The notes under the pieces were generated by a model, which was not told the DNA's origin, searched no databases, and saw nothing but the letters and a program-made list of their open reading frames with translations. DNA of 18,698 nt from Longivirga sp036510975. Its GTDB lineage: Bacteria; Actinomycetota; Actinomycetes; S36-B12; CAIYMF01. Of the stretch, positions 1 to 7,859 are shown in pieces; within the stretch, counting starts at the first letter, position 1, and each line of letters starts with the position of its first letter. The translations under genes and the position numbers were made by a program. Where the stretch lies: positions 1-18,698 of the forward strand of contig DATCCY010000038.1 in assembly GCA_036510975.1 (NCBI GenBank). The letters run 5' to 3'.

Positions 1-1161
1 GTCGACCGAGCCGGTCGGGGTGTAGGTGACGGCCGGGCTCGGTGGCAGCGCTGCCGCCGAGAGCACCACCACGCGCGCGCCGGAGGCGCGCAGCACGTCC
101 AGCGTGCCGTCGTCGGCCAGGCCGCCCGCCGGCAAGGCGAGGCCGTGGCCGACGGGCGCGGTCAGCAACTGCTGCGGCAGGTCGCGCGCGGTGGTCGAGG
201 CGAGGGCGATGTCGACGTCGAGGCCGGCCCGGTGCAGGGCGACGACGTCGGGATCGGCGTAGGCCGAGGCGGTCACCTCGGCGGACGCGGTGAGGGAGCG
301 GAGCCTGGACAGGAACGCGGCGGCGGCCGCCCCTCCTCCCCCCGGCGTGCTCGTGCCGTCGGTGTGGCGGACGACGTAGCCGTCGGTCATGTCCTGGAGC
401 GACTCGAGCAGCGCGGGGTCGACGACCCAGCTCACCGCGCTCGTGGCGCCTTCGGCCGAGTCGAGCAGGCGCGAGAGCCGGCCGCCGCTCGACACCTCGG
501 TGGCGAGGTGGTCGTCGTCGAACACGCCGTCGCCGACTCGCGAGGGCGCGGTCGACAGCGGGAACAGCCAGACGACCGGGGTGGGCGTGACCTGGCCAGG
601 CACGGGGAACCAGGGCAGGAACGTGCGGGTCAGGCCGGTGGAGATCGCGCCCTGGCCGTCGCCGTCGAGGTCGGCCTGGGACTCCACGCCGAGCACCACG
701 ACCTCGGCCGTCGAGGACAGGTGCAGGCTCGCGACGGGCACCGAGAGGGTGAAGGCGGCCTTCGCCCCCGGTGCCAGGGCAGCTACCACCGCGACCCGGG
801 TGCCGTCGACCCCGACGCCGCCGCGCCCGGCCGTTCCCGCGAGGATGTCGGTGATCTCCGAGCGGTTGCGGACGGGTGTGGGCGAGAGGCGAAGGCGTAC
901 GACGACCTGGCGTGCGGTCGTCGCCGCGGCGTTGGCGACGGATCCGGTGATGACCAGGGTGTCGTCCGGTGTCGGGACCGCAGGGGTCATCGTGCGCAGC
1001 GTGACCGGCAGGGCCCCGGAGGCCGGGTCGACGGCCCGGACCGCGGTGCCACCGGCGCCACCTGCCGCCCCGGCCGCGGGCCAGGCGGCGGGCGCGCCGA
1101 CGCCGACCGAGACGAGCACGACCGCCGCCGCGACCAGGCGCGCCGCGCGGCCGCGCCTCAT
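1..1161 (-). CDS. DUF6049 family secreted/membrane-anchored protein, N-terminal part (runs off window)
   Basis: The reading frame is open from ATG at 1161 to the window edge, giving 387 codons without a stop; the C-terminus is missing. The N-terminus is a classic signal peptide: MRRGRAAR, then a hydrophobic stretch LVAAAVVLVSVGVG, then an Ala-rich cleavage region near residues 25-35. The mature part begins with a beta-rich domain (VRAVDPASGALPVTLRTMTP, residues 42-61). The start codon overlaps the Nudix stop as ATGA (1158-1161), so translation is probably coupled. Family knowledge: DUF6049 proteins of about 600-800 residues lie between a Nudix gene and murJ/mviN in actinobacteria (as Rv3908-Rv3909-Rv3910 in M. 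tuberculosis). Here the order and spacing fit, and murJ is predicted just beyond position 1. The molecular function is unknown; an envelope role is inferred from context. Confidence 0.8.
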   Translation of the reverse strand, partial: MRRGRAARLVAAAVVLVSVGVGAPAAWPAAGAAGGAGGTAVRAVDPASGALPVTLRTMTPAVPTPDDTLVITGSVANAAATTARQVVVRLRLSPTPVRNRSEITDILAGTAGRGGVGVDGTRVAVVAALAPGAKAAFTLSVPVASLHLSSTAEVVVLGVESQADLDGDGQGAISTGLTRTFLPWFPVPGQVTPTPVVWLFPLSTAPSRVGDGVFDDDHLATEVSSGGRLSRLLDSAEGATSAVSWVVDPALLESLQDMTDGYVVRHTDGTSTPGGGGAAAAAFLSRLRSLTASAEVTASAYADPDVVALHRAGLDVDIALASTTARDLPQQLLTAPVGHGLALPAGGLADDGTLDVLRASGARVVVLSAAALPPSPAVTYTPTGSVD

Positions 1162-1688
1162 CCGCCGGTACCCGTGTCGGCGCGCGGATCGCTCGGCGCG
1201 AGGAGGTCCTCGACCCGCTCGATCAGCCGGCGCTCGTCGGCGTAGGCCAGGGCGGCGGCGACCTCGGTCAGCGGGAACCAGGCGACCTCGACGACTTCGA
1301 CGTCGGCGTCGGACAGCTCGCCGCCCTGCGCCTCGAGCAGGAAGTGGTGCACGGTCTTGTGCACCCGGCGCTGGTCGGCGACGAACCAGAAGTCGATGGT
1401 GCCCAGCGGGGCGAGGACGACGCCGCGGATGCCGGTCTCCTCCTCGACCTCGCGCACGGCCGCGTCCGCCGGGGTCTCCCCGGCCTCGACGTGCCCCTTG
1501 GGCAGCGACCAGACGAGGCGTCCGCGCCGGTCGTGGCGGGCGATGAGCGCGGCCCGGGGGACCTCGCCGGTGCGGTCGACCACGAGGCCTCCGGCGCTGG
1601 TCTCGTCGACCCGGACGAGCCGCGGGGAGGGGGTGCGCGGCTCCGGTCGCCCGCCCGCGGGGGGCGCGGGACGGGGGGAGCCGGACAT
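1158..1688 (-). CDS. Nudix hydrolase (MutT4-like)
   Basis: This 176-residue protein hydrolyses a nucleoside diphosphate linked to another moiety; the exact substrate cannot be read from sequence. The Nudix box Gx5Ex7REUxEExGU is perfect at residues 65-87, with G65, E71, R79, E80, E83, E84 and G86 all present. It is preceded by WSLPKGHVEAGE (residues 60-71), typical of housekeeping-type Nudix proteins. The first 25 residues are Pro/Arg-rich and probably disordered. Orthologues such as M. tuberculosis Rv3908 (MutT4) sit in the same place, divergent from the CCA-adding enzyme and upstream of DUF6049. The ATG at 1688 is preceded by TATCCT with a 6-nt gap, so the mRNA is probably leaderless. The stop overlaps the next start by 4 nt. 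Confidence 0.9.
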   Translation of the reverse strand: MSGSPRPAPPAGGRPEPRTPSPRLVRVDETSAGGLVVDRTGEVPRAALIARHDRRGRLVWSLPKGHVEAGETPADAAVREVEEETGIRGVVLAPLGTIDFWFVADQRRVHKTVHHFLLEAQGGELSDADVEVVEVAWFPLTEVAAALAYADERRLIERVEDLLAPSDPRADTGTGG

Positions 1689-1694
1689 ACCCTG

Positions 1695-1700
1695 AGGATA
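1695..1700 (-). promoter_or_regulatory. -10 box of the Nudix gene (leaderless)
   Basis: On the minus strand TATCCT is followed by six bases (CAGGGT) and then the ATG at 1688. The distance is the usual one from a -10 hexamer to the transcription start, so transcription should begin at the A of the start codon. No convincing -35 is seen. Confidence 0.55.
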
Positions 1701-1718
1701 GCCGCGCCGGTGGACGCC

Positions 1719-1724
1719 TAGGCT
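1719..1724 (+). promoter_or_regulatory. -10 box of cca (leaderless)
   Basis: TAGGCT lies 8 nt before the GTG start at 1733, and no Shine-Dalgarno sequence lies between. The divergent -10 box of the Nudix gene is only 18 nt away, so both promoters fit into a 44-bp intergenic region. No TTGACA-like -35 is visible. Confidence 0.55.
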
Positions 1725-1732
1725 GTCGCGAC

Positions 1733-3187
1733 GTGCCCACCGAACGCCCCGAACCCGACGCCGATGCGGTGGGGCGCGCCCTCGAGGCGCTGAGCGTGCA
1801 GGCGGGTGTCGCGCTGGAGCTCGGTGAGCTCTTCGCTGCTGCCGGGCACGAGCTGGCGCTGGTCGGCGGACCGGTGCGCGACGCCCTCCTCGGCGGTCTG
1901 GGCGACGACCTCGACCTCACCACGGACGCCCGGCCCGAGACCGTGCTCGCGCTCGTGACCGGCTGGGCGGACGCCGTGTGGGACGTCGGCATCGCATTCG
2001 GCACGGTCGGCCTGCGCAAGGGCGCCCACAAGCTGGAGATCACGACCTACCGCGCCGAGGCCTACGACCGCGGGTCGCGCAAGCCCGAGGTCAGCTACGG
2101 CGCGTCGCTCGCAGACGACCTCGTCCGGCGCGACTTCACCGTGAACGCGATGGCCGTGCGGCTCCCGGCGCTGGAGTTCGTCGACCTGCACCACGGCCTG
2201 CGCGACCTGCGGGCGGGCGTCATCCGCACCCCGGGCACGCCCGAGGACTCCTTCAGCGACGACCCGTTGCGGATGATGCGCGCCGCACGGTTCGCCTCCA
2301 GCCTGGCGTTCGCGGTCGCCCCCGAGGTCGTCGCCGCCATGTCGGCGATGTCGGGGCGGCTGGCCATCGTGTCGGCGGAGCGCGTGCGCGACGAGCTCGT
2401 CAAGCTGGTGCTCGGCGCGGCGCCGCGGGCCGGGCTGGCCCTGCTGGTCGAGACAGGTCTCGCCGAGCTCGTGCTGCCCGAGCTCCCGGCCCTCGCCCTC
2501 GAGGTCGACGAGCACCACCGGCACAAGGACGTCTACGAGCACACCCTGCAGGTGCTCGAGCGCGCCATCGACCTCGAGACCACGCACGAGCCCGTGACCG
2601 GGCCCGACTTCGTGCTGCGGTTCGCCGCGCTCATGCACGACGTCGGCAAGCCGCGGACACGGCGCTTCGAGCCCGACGGCGGGGTGTCCTTCCACCACCA
2701 CGAGATGGTGGGGGCGCGGATGACGCGCAAGCGCATGCAGGCGCTGCGGTTCTCAGGCGAGCTGACCGACGAGGTGTGCCAGCTCGTCGAGCTGCACCTG
2801 CGCTTCCACGGCTACGGCGACGGTGAGTGGACCGACAGCGCGGTGCGCCGCTACGTCCGCGACGCCGGGCCGCAGCTGGCGCGGCTGCACAAGCTGACCC
2901 GGGCCGACTGCACGACGCGCAACCGGCGCAAGGCCGAGAAGCTCGCGCGGACCTACGACGGGCTCGAGGAGCGGATCGCTCGGCTCTCCGAGGAGGAGGA
3001 GCTCGCCGCGATCCGTCCCGCCCTCGACGGCAACCGGATCATGGCGATCCTGGGCATCCCGCCCGGGCGGGACGTGGGTGCGGCGTACAGCTTCCTGCTC
3101 GAGCTGCGCCTGGACCGCGGCCCCATGTCCGGGGACGACGCCGAGACCGCCCTCCGCATCTGGTGGACCAACCGCCCGCCGACCTAG
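1733..3187 (+). CDS. cca: CCA tRNA nucleotidyltransferase, actinobacterial type
   Basis: This enzyme adds or repairs the CCA end of tRNAs in the cytoplasm, using CTP and ATP without a template. The 484-residue protein has the class II nucleotidyltransferase head: LVGGPVRDALL with G45/G46, then the metal-binding pair D59 and D61 (DDLDL), RRDFTVNAM at 132-140, and DPLRMMRAARF at 177-187. An HD domain follows, with MHDVGKPRT (H302, D303) and HHHE at 321-324. Its length fits the actinobacterial family (called pcnA in mycobacteria, although it is not a poly(A) polymerase). The GTG start has a -10 box 8 nt upstream, suggesting a leaderless mRNA. It is divergent from the Nudix gene, as in other actinobacteria. 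Repeat copy A begins 10 nt after its stop. Confidence 0.95.
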   Translation: MPTERPEPDADAVGRALEALSVQAGVALELGELFAAAGHELALVGGPVRDALLGGLGDDLDLTTDARPETVLALVTGWADAVWDVGIAFGTVGLRKGAHKLEITTYRAEAYDRGSRKPEVSYGASLADDLVRRDFTVNAMAVRLPALEFVDLHHGLRDLRAGVIRTPGTPEDSFSDDPLRMMRAARFASSLAFAVAPEVVAAMSAMSGRLAIVSAERVRDELVKLVLGAAPRAGLALLVETGLAELVLPELPALALEVDEHHRHKDVYEHTLQVLERAIDLETTHEPVTGPDFVLRFAALMHDVGKPRTRRFEPDGGVSFHHHEMVGARMTRKRMQALRFSGELTDEVCQLVELHLRFHGYGDGEWTDSAVRRYVRDAGPQLARLHKLTRADCTTRNRRKAEKLARTYDGLEERIARLSEEEELAAIRPALDGNRIMAILGIPPGRDVGAAYSFLLELRLDRGPMSGDDAETALRIWWTNRPPT

Positions 3188-3197
3188 CCGTTCTCAC

Positions 3198-3242
3198 TGA
3201 AGGACGCCTTGGTTGCATAGAGGACAAAACACTCCGCTTTCA
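3198..3242 (+). repeat. Palindromic dispersed repeat, copy A
   Basis: A 45-bp element starts TGAAGGACGCCTT and ends TCCGCTTTCA. It matches copies B and C at 38 of 45 positions each. Left-half bases 1-25 differ from the others at a single position, while the right half has decayed, so the inner stem is poor. The preceding bases TCAC are shared with copy C. It lies between the convergent ends of cca and the APC permease, and no other clear terminator hairpin is present there, so it may also end transcription of cca. Confidence 0.85.
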
Positions 3243-3304
3243 CCTGTGACGCGCGGCGGCTGTCCGATCGGCGCGGTCCGGGGGTGCCGGTGCGCGGGCG
3301 TCGC

Positions 3305-4822
3305 TCATGCGTCGACGCGACGGAGCGGCTCGGCGCCGACAGGGCGCCGCCGCTGGTGCACGAGGTAGAAGCACGTGTGGACCAGCAGCAGCACGACCAC
3401 GGGTCCGACGACGAGCAGCTCGAACTCCCCGCGGTCGCCCGCGAAACCGGGAGGGAGCGCCGCGTCTGGGTCCGCCGTGCCGAACCCCGGCCACAGCAGG
3501 CAGAACGCGGCCAGCAGGGCCCATCCCGTCGCGACCACGGTGATGAGCCACGCGACGCCGAGCCCGCCCGGCACCCGGAACGGACGGTCGAGCCCCGGCT
3601 CGGCGATCCGCAGCCGGACGAAGGTCGGGAACACCAGCAGGTAGGCGAGCACGATGAGCGCGACGGCGAGGGTCAGCGCGGCGGAGAAGTAGCGTTGGCC
3701 GTCGCCGTCGGTGAGCGTCACGTCGACCGCCATGGTCACGAGGGCCACCGCCCCGGACACCAGACCCATCCGCACGGGGACGCCCGTGCGCTCGGAGATG
3801 GTGCCCATCCACGCGGGGCCGGCACCCTCGAGGCAGGCGGCGGCCTGCGCTCGGCCGGCGCCGATGGTCCACGCCGACCCGCTGGCCAGCAGGACCCACA
3901 CGAACGCGAGCGCGCAGACGTCGCCGACCAGCACGCCGGGACCGGTCAATGTGGCCGACCCGTCGGCCCCGACGCTGCCGCCGTAGACGGTGAACACGGT
4001 CTTCATGGCGTCGACGAGCCCGTGCAGCGACGTCACCTGCGCGGGCGGCAGCACGAGCAGCACCGCGAGGATCGGGACGGCGTACATGAGCAGCTGCCCC
4101 ACGCCCGCGCGCCCGATCGCGACCGGTATGTCGCGGCGGGGATCGACCATCTCCTCGGCCGCCGACGTCGGCAGCTCGATGCCGACGAAGGAGTAGAGCA
4201 GGATGGGTGCGACCGCGATGAAGCCGAGGTACGTCGGACGCAGGTCGCCCACCACGATCCCGTGCAGCCCGTGCTGCACGCCGTAGACGACGACGGTCAC
4301 CGTGAAGAACGCCAGCAGCGCGATCTGGGTGAGCGCTCCGCTGGTCGGGACCCACTTGCCGATGCGCAGCGGCACGATCGCGCCGATGGTCGCCGCGACC
4401 ACGAAGACAGCGCCGAACACGTAGACGCCGGTCCGGTCGAGCTCGCCGAAGAACCGGCCCCACACGGCGATCGCCACGACCGTGACCGAGCCGCCGAGCC
4501 ACATCGGCGTACCGGCCCAGTAGAGCAGCGACGCCACCCCGGCGGCGTAGCGACCGAACGACCGGCGGACCCACACGTAGAGGCCGCCCTCCTCGGGAAG
4601 GGCCGCGCCGAGCTCCGCGCTCGCGAGGGCGGAGGGGACGAAGAAGAACACGAAGAGCACCAGCAGCCAGGTGAACGCCTGACCACCGCCGATCGCGATG
4701 GCGCCGATGGTGTCGACGACGACCATCGCGGAGATGAGGAAGAAGATCGTGTCGAACCTGCGCAGCTCGCGCCGCAGCTTCGAGCGCTCCTGCGCCGACC
4801 TACCCTCGACCAGCTCGGCCAC
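3305..4822 (-). CDS. APC-superfamily amino acid permease
   Basis: This is a 505-residue integral membrane transporter that probably imports an amino acid or related amine. Roughly 11-13 hydrophobic segments alternate with short loops. The first carries the unwound-helix signature of the APC fold (LISAMVVVDTIGAIAIGGG, about residues 29-47). Other family marks are ALPEEGGLYVWVRRSFG (74-90), the SFVGIELPTSAAEEM segment, and FRVPGG before the last helices. Substrate cannot be deduced. The GTG start at 4822 has only a G-run upstream as a possible ribosome site. The gene does not belong to the conserved cca-ino1 neighbourhood that I know, and it is flanked on both sides by inverted copies of the dispersed repeat, so it may be an acquired cassette. 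Codon use is GC-rich like its neighbours. Confidence 0.9.
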   Translation of the reverse strand: MAELVEGRSAQERSKLRRELRRFDTIFFLISAMVVVDTIGAIAIGGGQAFTWLLVLFVFFFVPSALASAELGAALPEEGGLYVWVRRSFGRYAAGVASLLYWAGTPMWLGGSVTVVAIAVWGRFFGELDRTGVYVFGAVFVVAATIGAIVPLRIGKWVPTSGALTQIALLAFFTVTVVVYGVQHGLHGIVVGDLRPTYLGFIAVAPILLYSFVGIELPTSAAEEMVDPRRDIPVAIGRAGVGQLLMYAVPILAVLLVLPPAQVTSLHGLVDAMKTVFTVYGGSVGADGSATLTGPGVLVGDVCALAFVWVLLASGSAWTIGAGRAQAAACLEGAGPAWMGTISERTGVPVRMGLVSGAVALVTMAVDVTLTDGDGQRYFSAALTLAVALIVLAYLLVFPTFVRLRIAEPGLDRPFRVPGGLGVAWLITVVATGWALLAAFCLLWPGFGTADPDAALPPGFAGDRGEFELLVVGPVVVLLLVHTCFYLVHQRRRPVGAEPLRRVDA

Positions 4823-4842
4823 GGCCCCCCCGGCTGCCTCGT

Positions 4843-4858
4843 CCTGACGGTCAGGCTA
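4843..4858 (-). promoter_or_regulatory. Promoter -10 and overlapping operator-like palindrome of the APC permease
   Basis: On the minus strand TAGCCT (4858-4853) is a good -10 box, which would place the transcription start near 4846, about 24 nt before the GTG. A perfect 6-bp-arm palindrome, CCTGAC-C-GTCAGG on the minus strand, occupies 4843-4855. It overlaps the end of the -10 box and the predicted start, the position expected for a repressor site. The regulator is unknown. Confidence 0.4.
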
Positions 4859-4955
4859 GAGGTGACGGGACAGGCGCGCGGGGGTTCCGCGCACGTCGGG
4901 CACCCGGCCCTCGCCGTCGCTCGGTCGTGACTCCGCGCGGTGCCCCTGCCAACGG

Positions 4956-5000
4956 TGAAGGCGGAGTTGGTTGCTCTCTATGCAACAAAGGCGTCCTTCA
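4956..5000 (-). repeat. Palindromic dispersed repeat, copy B
   Basis: Read on the minus strand, this 45-bp element matches copy C at 43 of 45 bases. It has the outer arms TGAAGG/CCTTCA and the inner arms GTTGC/GCAAC around the 7-nt loop ATAGAGA. It starts 15 nt downstream of the stop of the membrane protein at 5016 and lies upstream of the APC permease promoter, reading in the same direction as both genes. It could end transcription of the upstream gene. Confidence 0.9.
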
Positions 5001-5015
5001 CGGCTACCGGTGGGG

Positions 5016-6365
5016 TCAGGGGGTGGGGGAGACGTCGACGGGGGTGGTGTCGGTGACCGGGGGTGCGGCTTCGGCCGGCTCGACCTCGGCGCTCGTCGCG
5101 TCGTCGGACGGGACCGAGCCGGCACCGGCTCCGGCGGCGGCGAGGAACTCGAGGACCACGAAGGCCACGACGGCGAGGACGGCGGTCCACAGGATGAGCG
5201 AGCCGGTCAGCGGGCTCGCCGTCAGGATGACGGCCGCCGCGACGCCGACGATGAGGAACCGCCAGAACACCCGGGTCCTCGCGAACCACGCGGCCACGGG
5301 CGCGATCGCCGTGCCCGAGGCGCGGCCCCCGGCTCCTGAGACCGCGCCGCCGAAGAGGCGACGAGCGGCGAGGGCGGACGAGGTGCCGGAGAGGAACCAG
5401 CCCACGACCAGGAGCACGAGGCCGAGCGCGTAGGCCGCGCGGACCGCGTTGAGCAGGAACGCGGTGAGGATCGTGAAGAACGCCTGCTGCGCGATCGCGA
5501 ACGACGTGCCGGTGAGGGTGAGCTCGATCTGGCTCTGCCCGTAGGCCATGAGGAGCCGTACGACGAGGCCGCCGAGGATGATCGCGATGCCCACCGCCAT
5601 CGTCATGCGGGCGCGCTTGCGCGAGACGAGCACCGCGATGACGAAGAGCAGGAGCACGGCGTAGATGAGCCACTGGGCGATCGGCTGGCCGACGGCGTAG
5701 GCGAACCGTGCCTGCGCGAGTTGCGGTGAGGTGAGGAGCACGACCTGACGGTCGGCGATCGGGGGCACCGGGATGTTGGCTGCGAAGGAGAGCCCCTGGT
5801 CGACCAGTCGCTGCTTCACCACCGCGATCAGGTCGCCGGTGTCGAGGATGACCTGGTCGCCCTGGATCGTGACGGGGCCGGTCGGGTCGCCCGAGAGCGC
5901 CTTGACGAGGCCCTCCTGCAGCTTGGTGTTGATGGTGATCCACAGCTGGTCGAACTGGTCGCTGTCGAGCACCTTGGTCACCGTCTGGCCGACGAGGTTG
6001 TTGACGGCGACCGCGATCGGTCCGGCGAGCGGCTGGAGCTTCGGGTTGTCGGTCAGCAGGTCGGACACCCGCTGCTGCGCGTCGATCTGCGTCACGAGCA
6101 CCGTCGTGAGCTTGTCGCCGACCGCCTGCTTCACCGTCGGGTCCTGCGCCAGTGGCGCGACCGTGGCGATGTAGCGCTCGGTGTCGGTGAGCGTGCGCTG
6201 CCCCCAGTACGCCGTCAGCGCGATCGGGAACAGCAGTGCCGCGACGATCACGAGCACCCAGGCGGTGAGCCCGCGGCCGTCGAAGCGGCGCGGTGCCTTC
6301 GCCTCCTCGAGCTCCGCGATCCGCGCCTGGAGGGCGGCGACGTCCTCGGTACTGGCGTCCGACAT
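5016..6365 (-). CDS. Uncharacterised multi-pass membrane protein with extracytoplasmic domain
   Basis: I do not recognise a named family for this 449-residue protein. It starts with a short coiled coil (VAALQARIAELEEAKA, residues 9-24), then a transmembrane helix (about 35-55). A predominantly helical domain of about 170 residues follows, probably outside the membrane, starting with TDTERYIATVAPLAQDPTVK. There are then about five more hydrophobic helices between 230 and 430, and a Pro/Thr/Val-rich acidic tail. The start ATG at 6365 is chosen over an in-frame upstream start because GAGGAG lies 5 nt before it. A TAGGCT -10 box at 6419-6414 implies a leader of about 40 nt. Repeat copy B follows the stop. 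A role in the envelope is only inferred from topology. Confidence 0.8.
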   Translation of the reverse strand: MSDASTEDVAALQARIAELEEAKAPRRFDGRGLTAWVLVIVAALLFPIALTAYWGQRTLTDTERYIATVAPLAQDPTVKQAVGDKLTTVLVTQIDAQQRVSDLLTDNPKLQPLAGPIAVAVNNLVGQTVTKVLDSDQFDQLWITINTKLQEGLVKALSGDPTGPVTIQGDQVILDTGDLIAVVKQRLVDQGLSFAANIPVPPIADRQVVLLTSPQLAQARFAYAVGQPIAQWLIYAVLLLFVIAVLVSRKRARMTMAVGIAIILGGLVVRLLMAYGQSQIELTLTGTSFAIAQQAFFTILTAFLLNAVRAAYALGLVLLVVGWFLSGTSSALAARRLFGGAVSGAGGRASGTAIAPVAAWFARTRVFWRFLIVGVAAAVILTASPLTGSLILWTAVLAVVAFVVLEFLAAAGAGAGSVPSDDATSAEVEPAEAAPPVTDTTPVDVSPTP

Positions 6366-6413
6366 GGCAACTCCTCGTGATGGTCCACGGCGGCACACCT
6401 GGTCGCCGTGAGG

Positions 6414-6419
6414 AGCCTA
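6414..6419 (-). promoter_or_regulatory. -10 box of the membrane protein gene
   Basis: TAGGCT on the minus strand predicts a transcription start near 6407 and a leader of about 42 nt carrying the GAGGAG ribosome site. Unlike most promoters in this window it is not leaderless. It gives the membrane protein its own promoter, separate from the MFS gene upstream. Confidence 0.45.
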
Positions 6420-6444
6420 GTGGCGCGACCGGCCGCTATGTCGA

Positions 6445-6459
6445 CACCCGAAGCGGGTG
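6445..6459 (-). terminator. Short hairpin after the MFS gene
   Basis: CACCCG and CGGGTG form a perfect 6-bp stem around a 3-nt loop, 9 nt after the MFS stop codon at 6469. There is no T-run, as is usual for actinobacterial terminators. The stem is short, so termination may be weak. Confidence 0.4.
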
Positions 6460-6468
6460 AGCGGGCCG

Positions 6469-7779
6469 TCAGCTGCCGTGCGCGAGGGCGGCCGGATCCT
6501 CGGCGTAGCGCACGGCCGGGTCCCGTGCCTCGCGCACCGCGGCCCACGCCCCCGCGGCGACCGCGACGGCGGCCATCACGACCGCCATGACCGTGGTGCT
6601 CGTCTCGGTCGACAGCGCCAGGGTCGCGAGGACGACTCCCGCGACGATGCCGACGTTCGTGGCGACGTCGTACCAGGAGAAGACGCGGCCGCGGTGGGTG
6701 TCGTCGACGTCCTCCTGCACGATCGTGTCCGAGCAGACCTTCACTGCCTGGCCCGCGAAGCCGAGGAAGACGCCGCGCACGACGAACCCGGCGAGATCGG
6801 GCATCGCGACGCCGACGGCGCCGAGGCAGACGCCGACCACGAGCGCGCCGACCGACCACGGCACGGGCCCGATGCGCCGCGACGTCCAGGGTGTGACCAC
6901 CGCGCCCGCGAGCGCGCCGATGCCGGCCGCCAGGCTCGTGACGCCGATGGCCGCGATGGCCGCGTCGGGATCGCCGGGGTGGAGCGTCTCGCGCGCCTGC
7001 AGGACGGTGAGCAACGTGGCAGCGCCGAAGATCGCCCGGTGCACCGTGACCAGCCCGATGGCGCGGGCCGCCGGGCGGCGCGCGGCGAGGTGGCGCACGC
7101 CGGCCACCATCCCGGACGCGATCGAGCGGATCGTCTCGCGCGAGGCGCCGGCGTCGGGTCCGAGCTCGTCGGGCGCCAGACGCGCGGCCACGAGCCCGGC
7201 GAGAAGGTAGACCGGGACGGTGGTGGCGAGCACGATCACGGCGCCGGTGTCACCGCCACCGGCCGCGTGCCGCAGCAGGAGTCCGCCCAGGCCGCCGACG
7301 ATCCACGCGACGGTGCCGGCGGTCGGGGCCAGGGCGTTGCCGGTGACGAGGTGGCGCCCGGCGACGACGTGGGGCAGGCCCGCCGACAGCGCGGCGAGGA
7401 TGAACCGGTTCACGCCGAGCAGCCCGAGCACCCAGACCGCGAGCAGCAGGTCGCCGGGACCCCGGGCGACGATCACCGCGAGCCCGGCCACGAGCGCGGC
7501 GCGCGCGACGTTGGCATAGAGCAGCACCGAGCGTCGACGCCATCGGTCGATCAGGACGCCGGCGAACGGACCGATGAGGGAGTAGGGCAGCAGCAGGATC
7601 GAGAACGCCACCGCGGCCTTCGCCGGCGTCGGCTGGCTGGTCGGCGAGAACAGCACGAACGCCGCGAGCCCGGCCTCCAGGAGACCGTCACCGGTCTGAC
7701 CGACCAGGCGGGTGCCGAGCAGCAGCCGGAACCCGCGCACCCGCAGGATCTCGCGCAACCCGACCCCGCCGCTGCTCAC
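6469..7779 (-). CDS. MFS transporter (exporter-like)
   Basis: This 436-residue protein has about 12 hydrophobic helices. The MFS motif A between helices 2 and 3 is clear: GPFAGVLIDRWRRR at residues 70-83. The overall pattern (RGFRLLLGTRLVGQTGDGLLEAG at the N-terminus) resembles drug/siderophore-efflux-type MFS_3 members, but the substrate cannot be named. The GTG start at 7779 is preceded by TACCGT with a 6-nt gap, indicating a leaderless mRNA. It is followed by a short hairpin and then the membrane protein gene on the same strand. It sits directly downstream of ino1 on the same strand, but a strong hairpin (7860-7895) separates the two. Confidence 0.9.
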   Translation of the reverse strand: MSSGGVGLREILRVRGFRLLLGTRLVGQTGDGLLEAGLAAFVLFSPTSQPTPAKAAVAFSILLLPYSLIGPFAGVLIDRWRRRSVLLYANVARAALVAGLAVIVARGPGDLLLAVWVLGLLGVNRFILAALSAGLPHVVAGRHLVTGNALAPTAGTVAWIVGGLGGLLLRHAAGGGDTGAVIVLATTVPVYLLAGLVAARLAPDELGPDAGASRETIRSIASGMVAGVRHLAARRPAARAIGLVTVHRAIFGAATLLTVLQARETLHPGDPDAAIAAIGVTSLAAGIGALAGAVVTPWTSRRIGPVPWSVGALVVGVCLGAVGVAMPDLAGFVVRGVFLGFAGQAVKVCSDTIVQEDVDDTHRGRVFSWYDVATNVGIVAGVVLATLALSTETSTTVMAVVMAAVAVAAGAWAAVREARDPAVRYAEDPAALAHGS

Positions 7780-7785
7780 GCCGCG

Positions 7786-7831
7786 ACGGTACCGCCCCGG
7801 GATGCGGCGTCAGCGCCCGTGACATCTCACG
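7786..7831 (-). promoter_or_regulatory. Promoter of the MFS gene with upstream palindrome
   Basis: On the minus strand CTGACG (7813-7808) and TACCGT (7791-7786) are separated by 16 nt, and the GTG start lies 6 nt after the -10 box. Just upstream of the -35, a palindrome CGTGA-4 nt-TCACG spans 7818-7831 and could be a regulator site. The -10 assignment is the stronger part of this call. Confidence 0.4.
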
Positions 7832-7859
7832 CGCAGGGCACGGCTTCGACCGTGATGCG

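Noticed and set aside
145..1546. Long plus-strand reading frames opposite the Nudix and DUF6049 genes
   Set aside because: Arg/Gly/Pro-rich composition without recognisable domains. The minus strand has a signal peptide, a Nudix box and a coupled start in the same region. They are GC-driven shadows.
3284..4930. 548-codon plus-strand reading frame opposite the APC permease
   Set aside because: Highly charged, repetitive His/Asp/Arg/Gln translation with no hydrophobic core. The minus strand gives a clear membrane transporter.
4971..5339. Short plus-strand frame beginning inside repeat copy B
   Set aside because: Its start is created by the repeat and the rest is a shadow of the membrane protein gene.
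7512..7528. Partial resemblance to the repeat core (GCATAGAGCAGC) within the MFS gene
   Set aside because: No outer arms are present and the bases encode a normal part of the transporter (LLYANVAR).
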